DNA from: Alphaproteobacteria bacterium
GTDB lineage: Bacteria; Pseudomonadota; Alphaproteobacteria; SMXS01
Assembly: GCA_004356955.1 (NCBI GenBank)
Contig: SMXS01000064.1
Span: 1-34,593 of the forward strand
Length of the DNA: 34,593 nucleotides
Direction of reading: 5' to 3'
Shown here: piece after piece, positions 1 through 10,012 of the stretch
Layout of the letters: every line of letters starts with the position of its first letter
How positions within the stretch are numbered: position 1 is the stretch's first letter
The notes under the pieces: model-generated
Databases searched by the model: none
What the model saw: only the letters and a program-made list of their open reading frames with translations
Told to the model about the DNA's origin: nothing
Program-made: the position numbers and the translations under genes

Positions 1-2
1 AA

Positions 3-278
3 GCTGCCTTCCTGATGACCATGAAAGCGGCCAGCCTGTATGACCAAGGCCAATCTTGTGGCGCCGAGGCGAATGCGGCGAAGTATCTGGCTGCCGAAGC
101 TGGCTTTACAGCCTGTCAAAATGCCATGGCAACCCATGGTGGCTATGGTTACGCCAAGGAATTTCATGTAGAGCGCTATTTGCGGGAAATCCTGATCGGG
201 CGCATCGCGCCCATCAGCCCGCACCTGATCCAGAATTTCATTGCAGAAAAGGTTTTGGGGCTTCCTAAATCTTACTAG
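3..278 (+). CDS. Acyl-CoA dehydrogenase, C-terminal fragment (5' truncated by window)
   Basis: Open from window start; ACAD C-terminal signature 'ATHGGYGYAKEFHVERYLREILIGRIAPIS'. Confidence 0.85.
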   Translation, partial: AAFLMTMKAASLYDQGQSCGAEANAAKYLAAEAGFTACQNAMATHGGYGYAKEFHVERYLREILIGRIAPISPHLIQNFIAEKVLGLPKSY

Positions 279-301
279 GGCAAAATCCTACTGACGAAAC
301 C

Positions 302-706
302 TCACCAGATTGTTTTCACATGTTGGTATTTCTGAATTTTCTCATCCGCCGTCAATAGCGCGTAGCCAAGCTTGCGGGCGGTTGCAACAATCATCCTGTC
401 AGCAGGGTCTTTGTGGAAGTTCCCGGGAAGCACGACTGATGCTACGGCGATGTCGTTATCAACAGGTACAAACGTGACCTGCTCGATGCTTTCGACAGTC
501 GTCAACCAATCTGCAATATCCATGTTTAGGGAAAGGCGACCCTTGTCGACCAACATAGCTAATTCCCATGCCGAGATTGATGAGACAATAATGTCCCTGT
601 CATTGGACATGGCTTTGTTAATGGCCGATGTGGCGTCGGGGGACAGCAGGGGGTCACCATTTACCCACCACACCAAGGCGTGTGTATCGAGGACAATCCC
701 GGTCAT
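302..706 (-). CDS. PIN-domain toxin (VapC-like)
   Basis: N-terminal 'VLDTHALVWWV', internal 'ISAWELAMLVDKGRL' and 'DPADRMIVATARKLGYALLTAD' typical of PIN toxins; directly downstream of an antitoxin. Confidence 0.9.
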   Translation of the reverse strand: MTGIVLDTHALVWWVNGDPLLSPDATSAINKAMSNDRDIIVSSISAWELAMLVDKGRLSLNMDIADWLTTVESIEQVTFVPVDNDIAVASVVLPGNFHKDPADRMIVATARKLGYALLTADEKIQKYQHVKTIW

Positions 707-709
707 GGC

Positions 710-940
710 TTAGGCATTATTCCAGTCATCTTCGCTCACAGGCTCCAGCGGGCTGTCATACCGTGATATTTTGCCCTGCAGACGCTCTAACGGGGGCAGG
801 GACTTGTCCTTATATGGCTTGATTTCCAGCACTGCTTGACCTCGGTCAGTCACGATGATGGCTTTGCCAGTCCGTTCAACTTCCCGGAAATATTCCAATG
901 CCCGCGCCTTGAACTGTGACTTTGATACTTGCTTGTTCAT
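710..940 (-). CDS. Phd/YefM-family type II antitoxin
   Basis: 76 aa; 'SKSQFKARALEYFREVERTGKAIIVTDRGQAVLEIKPY' Phd/YefM-like; stop lies 3 bp from the toxin start. Confidence 0.88.
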   Translation of the reverse strand: MNKQVSKSQFKARALEYFREVERTGKAIIVTDRGQAVLEIKPYKDKSLPPLERLQGKISRYDSPLEPVSEDDWNNA

Positions 941-952
941 TGCTAATGCCTC

Positions 953-976
953 TAGTCATATAACCATAGTCATATA
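953..976. promoter_or_regulatory. Tandem direct repeat TAGTCATATA x2, candidate operator/promoter of the TA operon
   Basis: Exact 10-bp repeats at 953-962 and 967-976, just upstream of the antitoxin start (940, minus strand). Confidence 0.5.
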
Positions 977-1089
977 GCAGTATTTTGAAGGGTATGCAAA
1001 TCGCATGGTCCGCCGACAAGCCGGTTGCACAGGCGGGGGCCCTGCACTAGCATTCTGCCAACAGACAATTTCATAATAAGGAAAATACC

Positions 1090-1977
1090 ATGGCTGATGT
1101 TGAAGAAGACGTTCCCGACTATCATCGGGCGTCGTCGCCTGCGACTACCAGGCTGCCGCAGGATGATAAGGCGAACGTGCTGGTTGTCACGCGCGGGCAT
1201 CCGTTCGCTCGGGATCAGTTTTACGACATTTTCGATTCCATTTCGGAAATTCAGTATTCAATGGTCGAGCATCCCGCAGCGCAGTTCATGTTCAACCCGG
1301 AAATGGCCAAAAATTTCGACTGCTATGTTCAGTACGACATGCCGGGCATCCAGTTCGGCAATGACGAAATGTTTTACGATCCGCCCGAATTTTATAAAGA
1401 AGGCGTCCGTGCCATGGGCGAGGCTGGCTGCCCCTTCGTGATTATGCATCACACCGCAGCAGCCTGGCCGACCTGGCCCGAATGGGCAGAAATTTGCGGC
1501 GGTCACTTCCTTTATGTACCCGGCAAATCGCGCGGCGTTGACAAGCCAGATTCTGGCTACAACATCGATGTGCCTTACACGGTATCGCCGGCAATGGATC
1601 ATCCCATAACAGCTGGTATTGAACCGTTTGAGATTGTCGATGAAGTGTATCTGTCAGAAGTGTTTGAAGATTCTGTCACGCCACTGTTCACCAGCAGTTG
1701 GGACTATAGCCGCGACAACTTTTACTCGGCGGCAAATGCCGTGCTGCGGGGCGAGTTGAATTCAAACGAAGGTTGGGAACACGACAAGGGCAGCAATTAT
1801 GTGGGTTGGATCAAGACCTATAAAAACAGTCCCGTTGTTTACCTGCAATTTGGCGATGGTCCTGCGACTTATGAGAACCCGATCTTCCGCCGCATTCTCG
1901 CCCAGGCCATCAAATGGGCCTGCAGTGATGAAGCCAAAGTCTGGGTGGCAGAACAGAACAAGGCTGCTGCTGAATAA
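1090..1977 (+). CDS. ThuA-like domain protein
   Basis: ThuA-like 'NVLVVTRGHPF...', 'PFVIMHHTAAAWPTWPEW', 'DHPITAGIEPFEIVDEVYLSEV', 'PVVYLQFGDG'; paralogue at 11773-12531. Confidence 0.75.
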   Translation: MADVEEDVPDYHRASSPATTRLPQDDKANVLVVTRGHPFARDQFYDIFDSISEIQYSMVEHPAAQFMFNPEMAKNFDCYVQYDMPGIQFGNDEMFYDPPEFYKEGVRAMGEAGCPFVIMHHTAAAWPTWPEWAEICGGHFLYVPGKSRGVDKPDSGYNIDVPYTVSPAMDHPITAGIEPFEIVDEVYLSEVFEDSVTPLFTSSWDYSRDNFYSAANAVLRGELNSNEGWEHDKGSNYVGWIKTYKNSPVVYLQFGDGPATYENPIFRRILAQAIKWACSDEAKVWVAEQNKAAAE

Positions 1978-2000
1978 TCAGAGCGTTCATTATTTCAAGG

Positions 2001-2032
2001 AAAGGGCCATCGGGAAATCGGTGGCCCTTTTT
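2001..2032 (+). terminator. Rho-independent terminator after ThuA-like gene
   Basis: AAAGGGCCATCG-GGAAAT-CGGTGGCCCTTT (12-bp stem with one G-U) followed by TT. Confidence 0.85.
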
Positions 2033-2072
2033 GTTACCAATCCAAATATACCCCTCAACGTTGGAGCAAGCA

Positions 2073-2840
2073 GTGCACAATCTCATCAATTATCGGGTCG
2101 ACGGGCATATCGCGATAATAGAGCTGAACAAGCCACCCGTTAATGCGATGGATCAATCATTCATTGAGGGACTTATCGCCGCCCTGGGTGTTGCTGGTGA
2201 TGATCCGCAGGTGCGGGCTGTGATCATCACAAGTGCTGTCGATAATATGTTTTGCGGCGGTATTGATCTCGAATTATCGGCCGGGGCGGGCAGTGAGGAT
2301 TTTCGACAGTTGATCGAGAAACTCTATCTCGATCTCTATGATGCGCAACAAGGCATTGGCAAACCGACAATAGCAGCACTCAATGGTGCGGCGCGCGGCG
2401 GCGGCATGACCATTTCTGCTTCTTGCGATATTATAGTTGCAGAACAGCAGGTTACGTTGGGTTATCCGGAAGTGAAGGTGGGGCTTATGGCCGCCATTCA
2501 CTTTGTTCACTTGCCGCGCCATATCGGGCGTTACAAGGCTTTTGAACTATTGATGACAGGCGATCCAATAGGTGCCGACGAGGCCGAGCGTCTTGGGCTT
2601 GTCAATAAAGTTGTGCCAAAGGGACAGCTGATGGAGCAAGCCCTGTTGCTGGCCAACAAGTTTGCGGCAATTTCACCCACAGTCATGCAGCATGCGCGAT
2701 CTGCTTTTCTGAGCGCTAACGACCGTGACTATCGCAACGACATCGCCAAAGTTGTCGATGCTATATGCGCTCTTGCTGAAACAGAGGCGGCCCAGGAGGG
2801 CTTGCATGCCTTCATCGAAAAGCGCAAGCCAGACTGGTGA
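2073..2840 (+). CDS. Enoyl-CoA hydratase/isomerase family protein (GTG start proposed)
   Basis: 'VDGHIAIIELNKPPVNAMD', 'AALNGAARGGGMTISASCDIIVAEQQVTLGYPEVKVGL'; upstream in-frame ATG at 2031 overlaps the terminator, so GTG 2073 is preferred. Confidence 0.85.
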   Translation: MHNLINYRVDGHIAIIELNKPPVNAMDQSFIEGLIAALGVAGDDPQVRAVIITSAVDNMFCGGIDLELSAGAGSEDFRQLIEKLYLDLYDAQQGIGKPTIAALNGAARGGGMTISASCDIIVAEQQVTLGYPEVKVGLMAAIHFVHLPRHIGRYKAFELLMTGDPIGADEAERLGLVNKVVPKGQLMEQALLLANKFAAISPTVMQHARSAFLSANDRDYRNDIAKVVDAICALAETEAAQEGLHAFIEKRKPDW

Positions 2841-2884
2841 TTCAAGCCTAGCCGGGTTGTTCCACCCGTGCCAAGAGCGCAGTT

Positions 2885-3673
2885 TCAGCTTGCGGGAATT
2901 TCCAGGCGGGCCTGTTTCTGTTTTTCAACTATCTGGGTATATTCAGGATGCTCGGTGCCCATCCAACGATCCCACCAGGTGAAATAGAGACCGAAATTGT
3001 TCTCGCCAATATCTCTGTGATGCAGATCGTGGTGAAACACATTGGTGACCCAGCCAAAGGCCTTGCTGCCGGGCATGCGGATTGGGAAAAGTTCATAACC
3101 ACTATGACCTATGGCATTGCGCAAAATCATATGGGCCAGGAAGAAGAAGGCGACGAATTCGTAAGTCGGCACGAACGTGACCCAGATGGGCACAAAAAGG
3201 CCGTTGATAAAGGCCTCGCCTGGGGCAAAAGCATAGGCGGCCCAAGCGGTCGGTTTTATCGAACGATGATGTGTGTGGTGTACCCACCGAAATAAGAAGC
3301 GGTGGTGGATCAATCGGTGCGTCCAATAGAAATAGGCATCATGGGCAATGATCATGGCGATGAGGCAGATCGGTAAATACCAGGCGGGATACAAGTTGAT
3401 ATCTTCGTAAACCAGTGCCCAACCGCCCTGCATGCCGAAATATACGTACAGGCCATTTACGCTAAACACGAGGGCCGTCAGTATTGAATAGAAAACTTCT
3501 CGCCGTTTCTGTTCGGCGGTGGCTGGCTCGGTATGCAGATTGCGGGATCGGCCTCTTTTCGTGATGAAAAAGATCGCTGTAATCACCAAAAATACGGCGA
3601 TCAGGTAGCGAATAACTTCCACGCTGAATGTTGTCAGCAGCGGTTCAAGGATCGCTTGGGCTGTTAAGTCCAT
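2885..3673 (-). CDS. Sterol desaturase / fatty acid hydroxylase superfamily membrane protein
   Basis: Histidine clusters 'HDAYFYWTHRLIHH', 'WVHHTHHRS', 'NVFHHDLHH' and several hydrophobic segments. Confidence 0.88.
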   Translation of the reverse strand: MDLTAQAILEPLLTTFSVEVIRYLIAVFLVITAIFFITKRGRSRNLHTEPATAEQKRREVFYSILTALVFSVNGLYVYFGMQGGWALVYEDINLYPAWYLPICLIAMIIAHDAYFYWTHRLIHHRFLFRWVHHTHHRSIKPTAWAAYAFAPGEAFINGLFVPIWVTFVPTYEFVAFFFLAHMILRNAIGHSGYELFPIRMPGSKAFGWVTNVFHHDLHHRDIGENNFGLYFTWWDRWMGTEHPEYTQIVEKQKQARLEIPAS

Positions 3674-3911
3674 GTTCTTTCATTTCTTCAAACGCCTAAA
3701 CTAATCTGGGACGTACCAATTTCTTTTCAAACTATAATCTATGCCTACCACGGCACATTTTTAGCTGTCGATGCAAGGTCAGTTAAGAATAGTTAACACA
3801 GTATGTCCAGAAATGGCCGTTTTTGCGCCTGAGAGTGCAAACTGGTTCCAATTTCCATTTGAAGGCTCTAGGTTGCGAGCACAAATATTCACGCGTGCAG
3901 GAGATCACCCA

Positions 3912-4928
3912 ATGTCTGAAAAAATTAATCGCCAATGGCTGCTGGCCGCCCGTCCCGAAGGGATGTTGAACGACGGCAATTTCAAACAAACTGAAACACC
4001 CATTCCCGAACCAGGTGAGGGTGAGTTCCTGGCCAAGACAATTTATGTTGGTGTTGAACCCGCGATGCGCGGCCAAATGCTGCCACAGTCAGCCTATGCT
4101 CAGGTCATGCAAATTGGTGACGTCATCCGCGCAGGCGGTGTTTCCCAGATCATCAAATCAAACCATCCAGATTTCGCCGTTGGCGACATGATTCAGTGCT
4201 CGCCCGGTTTCCAGGAATATATGGTCAGTGATGGCAAGATGGTGTCCAAACTGCCCGATGGTTTGAATGCTGAGGCAGTCCTCAGCGTTTTTGGTGGCAC
4301 TGGCTTTACCGCCTATTACGGCATGGTCGAAACGGGCGAAGTCAAAGAAGGCGACACGGTCCTGATTTCTGGTGCGGCCGGCGCAGTTGGCAATATCGCT
4401 GGTCAGATCGCCAAGATTAAGGGTGCCTCTAAAGTTGTTGGCCTGGCGGGTACGGATGAAAAGTGCAAATGGCTGATCGACGAAATTGGGTTTGATGCGG
4501 CCATCAACTACAAAGACGATGACTATGCGGATCAGATCCGTGCAGCATTCCCAGACGGCATGAATGTGTTCTTCGATAATGTTGGTGGTGAAATCCTTGA
4601 TGTTGCGCTCAACAATCTGGCGCTCAATGCCCGGGTTGTCATCTGTGGCGGGATATCGCGTTATAACAAGGACCACAAAGTGCCGGGCCCGGAAAACTAC
4701 TTTAACCTTGTTTATAAGCGCGCCCGCATGGAAGGCTTTATCATTGTTGATAACCTTCATCGTGCGCAGGAATTCTCAGATGCCATGACGCCATGGCTGG
4801 AAGATGGTAGCTTGAAGTATCAGGTCGATATCATCGAAGGCTTTGAAAACCTGCCAAATGGTCTGATGCGATTGTTCACCGGCGCGAACAAAGGCAAGCA
4901 ATTAATCAAGGTCAACGACCCTATCTAA
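3912..4928 (+). CDS. NADP-dependent medium-chain oxidoreductase (zinc-independent; YncB/prostaglandin reductase-like)
   Basis: 'NRQWLLAARPEG', 'VLISGAAGAVGNIAGQIAKIKGASKVVGLAGTDEKC', 'VFFDNVGGEILD'; ATG 3912 fits family N-terminus. Confidence 0.88.
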   Translation: MSEKINRQWLLAARPEGMLNDGNFKQTETPIPEPGEGEFLAKTIYVGVEPAMRGQMLPQSAYAQVMQIGDVIRAGGVSQIIKSNHPDFAVGDMIQCSPGFQEYMVSDGKMVSKLPDGLNAEAVLSVFGGTGFTAYYGMVETGEVKEGDTVLISGAAGAVGNIAGQIAKIKGASKVVGLAGTDEKCKWLIDEIGFDAAINYKDDDYADQIRAAFPDGMNVFFDNVGGEILDVALNNLALNARVVICGGISRYNKDHKVPGPENYFNLVYKRARMEGFIIVDNLHRAQEFSDAMTPWLEDGSLKYQVDIIEGFENLPNGLMRLFTGANKGKQLIKVNDPI

Positions 4929-5003
4929 AGATATACGTTGTAAGCGGCCAAACCTTTCGGGTAAAAACTGTCAGACAGCAACCGGCAAAGCGTGGAGCAT
5001 AAA

Positions 5004-6236
5004 ATGAACAAGCAATTGGAAGACTTTAATTTCTTTGACCCAGAGGTCGTGAAACATCCCTTTGAGTTCTATGAAAAACTTCGCGATGAAGCGCCTATCT
5101 ATCAAATCCCTGGGACAGAAATGTACTTGGTCACGCGCTATGAAGACGTCAAGGCGATTGCTCGCAAGCACAAAATCTTTTCCAGCGAAATAAACGCCCT
5201 GATGCAGGGGATGGAGCCTGACCCCGAAGTGGTGGCGATTATGGAAAAGGGCTATCCGACCGTTGCCACCATGCTGACCAAGGATGCGCCAGGCCATAAC
5301 CGCTATCGCGCAATCGTGAACCCCGCGTTTGCAGAAGGCCGCATCAAGAAGATGACGGAAAAGATGGCTGAAATCGTCAATGAATTGATGGATAAGCTGC
5401 CTCAAAGTGGCTATGTCGATTTCTTCCACGAATTTTGTGTTCATTTGCCTGTATGGGTTATCGCCGATGCGCTGGGTGTACCCCGGTCAGATCTGGACAA
5501 ATTCAAATATTGGTCAGACTGCGCCGTTTCAGCCATTTCGGGCATGGCATCCAAGGAAGACAGCATCCGCAATGCTGAATCCCAACTGGAGTATCAGCTA
5601 TACTTCGCCGACATGATCGAACATCGCCGAGAAAATCCGGGTGATGACGTCGTGTCAATTCTGGTGAACTCTGAAGTGGAGGAAGAACCCCTCGACGTTG
5701 CAGAAATGTTGTCGATGATCCAACAGATCCTGGTGGCCGGCAACGAAACAACAACCGCTACATTGGCTGCCGGTATGGTTCACCTGATCCAGCGTCCCGA
5801 TGTGTTGGAACGTTTGCGCAAGGAACCAGACCTGATCCCGATTTTTGTCGAGGAACTTTTGCGCCTCGAAACCCCTTCGGCGGGTATGTGGCGTTTCGTT
5901 TTGGAAGATACTGAAATCAACGGCGTCAAAATGGCCAAAGGGGCCACAGCAATGATCCGCTGGGCATCTGGCAACCGTGATGAAAAAATCTTCGAAGACG
6001 CCGAAAACATCGATCTTGATCGTACGAATACTGACAAGCACATGGCCTTTGGCTATGGCATCCATGCTTGCCTGGGTGTGCATCTTTCGCGTCAGGAACT
6101 GAATGTCGCTTTTGGCATCATCATCAAACGGATGAAAAGCTGGAAACTGGCCGAAGATCATCAGGAACTGGTCTACGTTCCGTCGGTCTTGCTGCGTGGT
6201 CTAGGCGAATTGCACCTGGAAATCGAAATGGCATAA
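5004..6236 (+). CDS. Cytochrome P450
   Basis: I-helix 'AGNETTTATL', ExxR 'EELLR', haem loop 'FGYGIHACLGVHLSRQEL'. Confidence 0.96.
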   Translation: MNKQLEDFNFFDPEVVKHPFEFYEKLRDEAPIYQIPGTEMYLVTRYEDVKAIARKHKIFSSEINALMQGMEPDPEVVAIMEKGYPTVATMLTKDAPGHNRYRAIVNPAFAEGRIKKMTEKMAEIVNELMDKLPQSGYVDFFHEFCVHLPVWVIADALGVPRSDLDKFKYWSDCAVSAISGMASKEDSIRNAESQLEYQLYFADMIEHRRENPGDDVVSILVNSEVEEEPLDVAEMLSMIQQILVAGNETTTATLAAGMVHLIQRPDVLERLRKEPDLIPIFVEELLRLETPSAGMWRFVLEDTEINGVKMAKGATAMIRWASGNRDEKIFEDAENIDLDRTNTDKHMAFGYGIHACLGVHLSRQELNVAFGIIIKRMKSWKLAEDHQELVYVPSVLLRGLGELHLEIEMA

Positions 6237-6260
6237 CTGCTTTTTCAGCGACGGTAATTG

Positions 6261-6296
6261 CAGCCCGCTTCGGAAACGAAGCGGGCTGTTGCTTTT
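6261..6296 (+). terminator. Rho-independent terminator after P450
   Basis: Perfect 12-bp stem CAGCCCGCTTCG-GAAA-CGAAGCGGGCTG then TTGCTTTT. Confidence 0.88.
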
Positions 6297-6355
6297 GGAC
6301 TTGCAAACATCTCACTAGCCCCCGACAATCCGCGAAACGGATTAGGGGAAAGTAT

Positions 6356-7246
6356 GTGAAGCCATTCAGTATAGGGGATATTCGGGTCGACCGGATTGTC
6401 GAGCGGGATGGCCCCTTTGGCCTGTTGAGTGGGTTGGTGCCCGACGCCAATGAACAGGCCCTGCGCCCCTATTACGATTGGCTGACGCCCAACTACCTCG
6501 ATCCAGAGTCGTTCTGGATGTATATGAGCGTGAATTCCTACCTGATCCGAACAAGCCGCTACAATATTCTGGTCGATACATGCGGTGGTAATCACAAAGA
6601 GCGACCAAACTCGCCTGCGTTCCATCAAAAGGAAACACCCTGGCTGGCCAATTTGGCTGCCGCTGGCGTTGGTGTTGAAGACATCGACTTCGTCATGTGC
6701 ACCCATCTGCATGTCGACCACACCGGTTGGAATACAAAGTTGGAGGATGGGCGTTGGGTGCCGACATTCCCCAATGCACGCTATCTGTTCGACAAGACAG
6801 AGTTGGACCACTGGGATGCACATTCCGCCGACCATGACGGTGACCATCTGCAGGTTTACCAGGACAGTGTATTGCCTGTGGTCGAGGCGGGCAGGGTGGA
6901 CCTCGTCGCCAATGACTTTGAAATCGACACAGGGCTGGTGATCGAACCGTTACCAGGCCACACACCAGGCCATCGCGGCATCAACGCGGCCAGTAATGGA
7001 CAGACTGCCTTGTTCACAGGTGACTGCCTGCATCACCCCAGCCAAATTATCTTTCCCGAGTGGAACAGCGGTTTCTGCGAAGACCCAGTACAATCGGCGA
7101 CAACCCGCCGGTCTGTGCTGGAGCGACTGGTCGATACAGATACTTTAATAATCCCTGCGCACTTTGTTGACCCAGGATACGGTCATATTATCTCTACCAA
7201 GGTCGGGGATGGCAACGGGTTCGGCTTTCGGCCCATTCTCGACTAA
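6356..7246 (+). CDS. MBL-fold metallo-hydrolase (GTG start proposed)
   Basis: HxHxDH motif 'CTHLHVDHTGW'; 'PLPGHTPGHRGI', 'FTGDCLHHPSQI'; AGGGGAAA upstream of GTG 6356. Confidence 0.88.
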   Translation: MKPFSIGDIRVDRIVERDGPFGLLSGLVPDANEQALRPYYDWLTPNYLDPESFWMYMSVNSYLIRTSRYNILVDTCGGNHKERPNSPAFHQKETPWLANLAAAGVGVEDIDFVMCTHLHVDHTGWNTKLEDGRWVPTFPNARYLFDKTELDHWDAHSADHDGDHLQVYQDSVLPVVEAGRVDLVANDFEIDTGLVIEPLPGHTPGHRGINAASNGQTALFTGDCLHHPSQIIFPEWNSGFCEDPVQSATTRRSVLERLVDTDTLIIPAHFVDPGYGHIISTKVGDGNGFGFRPILD

Positions 7247-7275
7247 AATTCGACTAGTAAAAGGACGCGTAACAC

Positions 7276-8850
7276 ATGCCATATTTTCCCGAGATCACCA
7301 CCCTTGCAGAAATTACCCGGTTTCATGCAGCGCGCAATCCGGACCAAACAGCGATCATCTTTAATGACGAGGCAACCAGCTATGCGCAGTTGGATGTGCT
7401 GACAAGCAAGGTGGCCAATGGGTTGGTTGCCGAGGGTATCCCCCCGCAATCTCGCATTGCCTATCTCGGCAAAAATTCCACGGCCTATATTGAGCTGATG
7501 CTGGGCTGTGCCAAGGCCAATTGCGCGATCGTTGGCGTGAATTGGCGACTTGCTGCCCCAGAGGTTGAATATATCGCCAATGATGCCGAGGCCACGGTAT
7601 TTTTCGTTGACGAGGAATTTTTCCCCATTATCGACAAAATCCGTGATCAGCTAAAGACAGTGAAGAAGATCATCACCCTGTCCGGCAATCGGGATGAGTG
7701 GGAGGACTACGCCACCTGGCGCGACAGCCAGAGCGATACTGACCCCATGATCCCCATCGACTATGAAGACGTCGCGCTGCAGATGTACACGTCGGGCACC
7801 ACAGGCAAGCCAAAGGGCGTGCAGATGACCCATCGGGGCTTTTTGGCCCTTGCGCCAGGCTTCTCTGATACAGGCAAGTGGAACGAATGGGATGACAGTG
7901 ACGTCTCGTTGATACCGATGCCGGTGTTCCATATTGGTGGGACGGGGTGGGTTTTTCAGAGCCTCTATAATGGCTGCGCTGGCGTCATCATGCCTGTGGC
8001 AGATGCGGGCGATATACTTGAATACATAGAAAAATATAAGATTACCAAAGTGTTCGTCGTGCCGGCAGTGCTTCAGTTCTTGCTGGCGCACGAAAACGCG
8101 GCAACAACAGATGTATCATCAATGAAAGTCATCCTTTATGGCGCATCGCCCATTCCCGAGGCCGTGCTGGTTGGGTCTATGGAACTGTTCCCCAACAGCA
8201 GCTTCGTCCAGCTTTATGGCATGACCGAAACCAATGGGTCGGTCACCTATCTGCCGCCGGAAGAACATGTCGTCGGCAACGAGCGCCTGAAAAGCTGCGG
8301 TAAACCGTTCGAAGGCTGCGAAATCAAAATCGTCGATAGCGATGGCAATGAAGTCCCAGCCCGCGAAGTTGGCGAGATTGTTGTCAAGTCTGATGCGCTG
8401 ATGAAAGGATATTGGAACCTGGACGAGGCAACGGAACAAGCTGTGCGGGATGGCTGGTACTATTCTGGTGATGCGGGCTATCTTGATGAAGGCGGGTTTT
8501 TGTACATCCACGATCGCCTCAAAGACATGATCGTCTCTGGTGGCGAAAACATCTATCCGGCCGAAGTCGAAAGCGCACTGTCCCTGCATGACAGTGTTGC
8601 CGATATTGCCGTTATTGGCGTGCCGAGTGAACGCTGGGGCGAAGAAGTCAAAGCGCTGATCGTCAAGGCACCGGGTACGGACCCCGACCCAGCAGAGCTG
8701 ATGGCCTTTGCCCGAGAGCGTATTGCGGGTTTCAAGGTCCCCAAAAGCATCGAATTTCTGGAGGAACTGCCCCGCAATCCATCGGGCAAATTAATGAAGC
8801 GTGACCTGCGCGAGCCATATTGGGAAGGCCACGAAAGTAGGGTAGTATAG
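7276..8850 (+). CDS. AMP-binding acyl-CoA synthetase (fatty-acid-CoA ligase family)
   Basis: 'MYTSGTTGKPKGVQMTHRG', 'QLYGMTETNG', 'YYSGDAGYLDEGGFLYIHDRLKDMIVSGGENIYPAEVE', 'RNPSGKLMKRDLR'. Confidence 0.95.
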   Translation: MPYFPEITTLAEITRFHAARNPDQTAIIFNDEATSYAQLDVLTSKVANGLVAEGIPPQSRIAYLGKNSTAYIELMLGCAKANCAIVGVNWRLAAPEVEYIANDAEATVFFVDEEFFPIIDKIRDQLKTVKKIITLSGNRDEWEDYATWRDSQSDTDPMIPIDYEDVALQMYTSGTTGKPKGVQMTHRGFLALAPGFSDTGKWNEWDDSDVSLIPMPVFHIGGTGWVFQSLYNGCAGVIMPVADAGDILEYIEKYKITKVFVVPAVLQFLLAHENAATTDVSSMKVILYGASPIPEAVLVGSMELFPNSSFVQLYGMTETNGSVTYLPPEEHVVGNERLKSCGKPFEGCEIKIVDSDGNEVPAREVGEIVVKSDALMKGYWNLDEATEQAVRDGWYYSGDAGYLDEGGFLYIHDRLKDMIVSGGENIYPAEVESALSLHDSVADIAVIGVPSERWGEEVKALIVKAPGTDPDPAELMAFARERIAGFKVPKSIEFLEELPRNPSGKLMKRDLREPYWEGHESRVV

Positions 8851-9047
8851 CAACAGCGCCATTTTCTGCGCGCGTGCTGAAAAAATGCGTAAAAGTGGCG
8901 GATTGTATTGGTATTTGGGGGGCGCACTGAGTAGAGTGTCTCCAAATTGAACAATGACCCGAGCAGTATACGCGGTAAATTGCAGCTGATTTCGGGTAAG
9001 CAGACGAAGCCCCCACATTTGTGGATAACAGGTGTGGCTTAAGGAGA

Positions 9048-9923
9048 ATGAGATTGTCTGAAGAGAAGAAAGTGGAATTTAAACACGCCACTTATGAAAT
9101 TGTAGCCCCCGGCGTTGCAAAGATCATGCAGGCCCGGCCGGAGGCTCGCAATGCCCAGAACGCGCAACTTACTTATGATCTGAACGACTGTTTTGATCTG
9201 GCTGCCCAAGATGAAAAAGTCAAAGTCGTTTTGCTAGGCGGCGAGGGACCTCATTTTTCATCCGGTCATGACCTGCGGGGGTTTGGCCCGCCGTTCCCAC
9301 AGCGGGATTTTAAGCTGGTCAATACCTGGGGCATGGTTCGCGAAGGTGGTGTACACTCACGCTATTCGTTCGAACAAGAAGTTTTCATGGGCATGTGCCA
9401 GCGCTGGCGCGATATGCCAAAGCCAACGATTGCGATGGTCCAGGGCAAGTGCATTGCTGGCGGCCTAATGCTAGCGTGGGTGTGCGACATCATTATCGCC
9501 AGTGACGATGCAACATTTGTCGATCCCGTGGTTGCCATGGGTGTATTGGGCGTCGAATACTTCAATCACCCCTATGAGCTTGGTATCCGCAAGGCCAAAG
9601 AGCATTTGTTCACCGGCGATTGGTGGGACGCCGAAGAAGCCCATCGCCTGGGCATGGTGAACCAAGTAGTTAAACGCGATAATCTGGAAGACTTCAGCCT
9701 GGAAATGGCCAAGAAGATTGCCGAGCGCCCCATGTTTGCGCTGAAGATGGCCAAGAAGGCTGTCAATATTGCACAGGACAATATGGGCCATCGTGCGACA
9801 CAGGAAACATCACTGGCGTTGCACCACATGTGCCACGCCCATAATGCGGAAGTTGAAATGATGGCTGTCCGACAAGAGGGCATGCCAGAAAAGTTCCGCA
9901 AACCAAAAGAAGCCGCTGAGTAG
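9048..9923 (+). CDS. Enoyl-CoA hydratase family protein
   Basis: 'GPHFSSGHDLRGF', 'MVQGKCIAGGLMLAWVCDIIIASDDATFVDPV'; AAGGAGA ribosome-binding site directly upstream of ATG 9048. Confidence 0.9.
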   Translation: MRLSEEKKVEFKHATYEIVAPGVAKIMQARPEARNAQNAQLTYDLNDCFDLAAQDEKVKVVLLGGEGPHFSSGHDLRGFGPPFPQRDFKLVNTWGMVREGGVHSRYSFEQEVFMGMCQRWRDMPKPTIAMVQGKCIAGGLMLAWVCDIIIASDDATFVDPVVAMGVLGVEYFNHPYELGIRKAKEHLFTGDWWDAEEAHRLGMVNQVVKRDNLEDFSLEMAKKIAERPMFALKMAKKAVNIAQDNMGHRATQETSLALHHMCHAHNAEVEMMAVRQEGMPEKFRKPKEAAE

Positions 9924-10012
9924 CCTTAGCCAAAAGTTAATCAGCCAATATTCGAGGCCGGCCGACAGTGATTTAGGCCAGGCCAAAGAAGAGAACCGAA
10001 GGGGAAGTTAAG

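Noticed and set aside
4968-4978. CTGTCAGACAG palindrome before the P450 gene, considered as PhoB or regulator site
   Set aside because: Only 11 bp, no second repeat with PHO-box spacing; too short to support.
6068-6355. N-terminal extension of the MBL-fold ORF
   Set aside because: It overlaps the P450 3' end and runs through a strong terminator; GTG 6356 with a good RBS matches the family N-terminus.
9013-9024. CCACATTTGTGG palindrome before the enoyl-CoA hydratase gene
   Set aside because: 5-bp arms with no other support; expected by chance at this window size.
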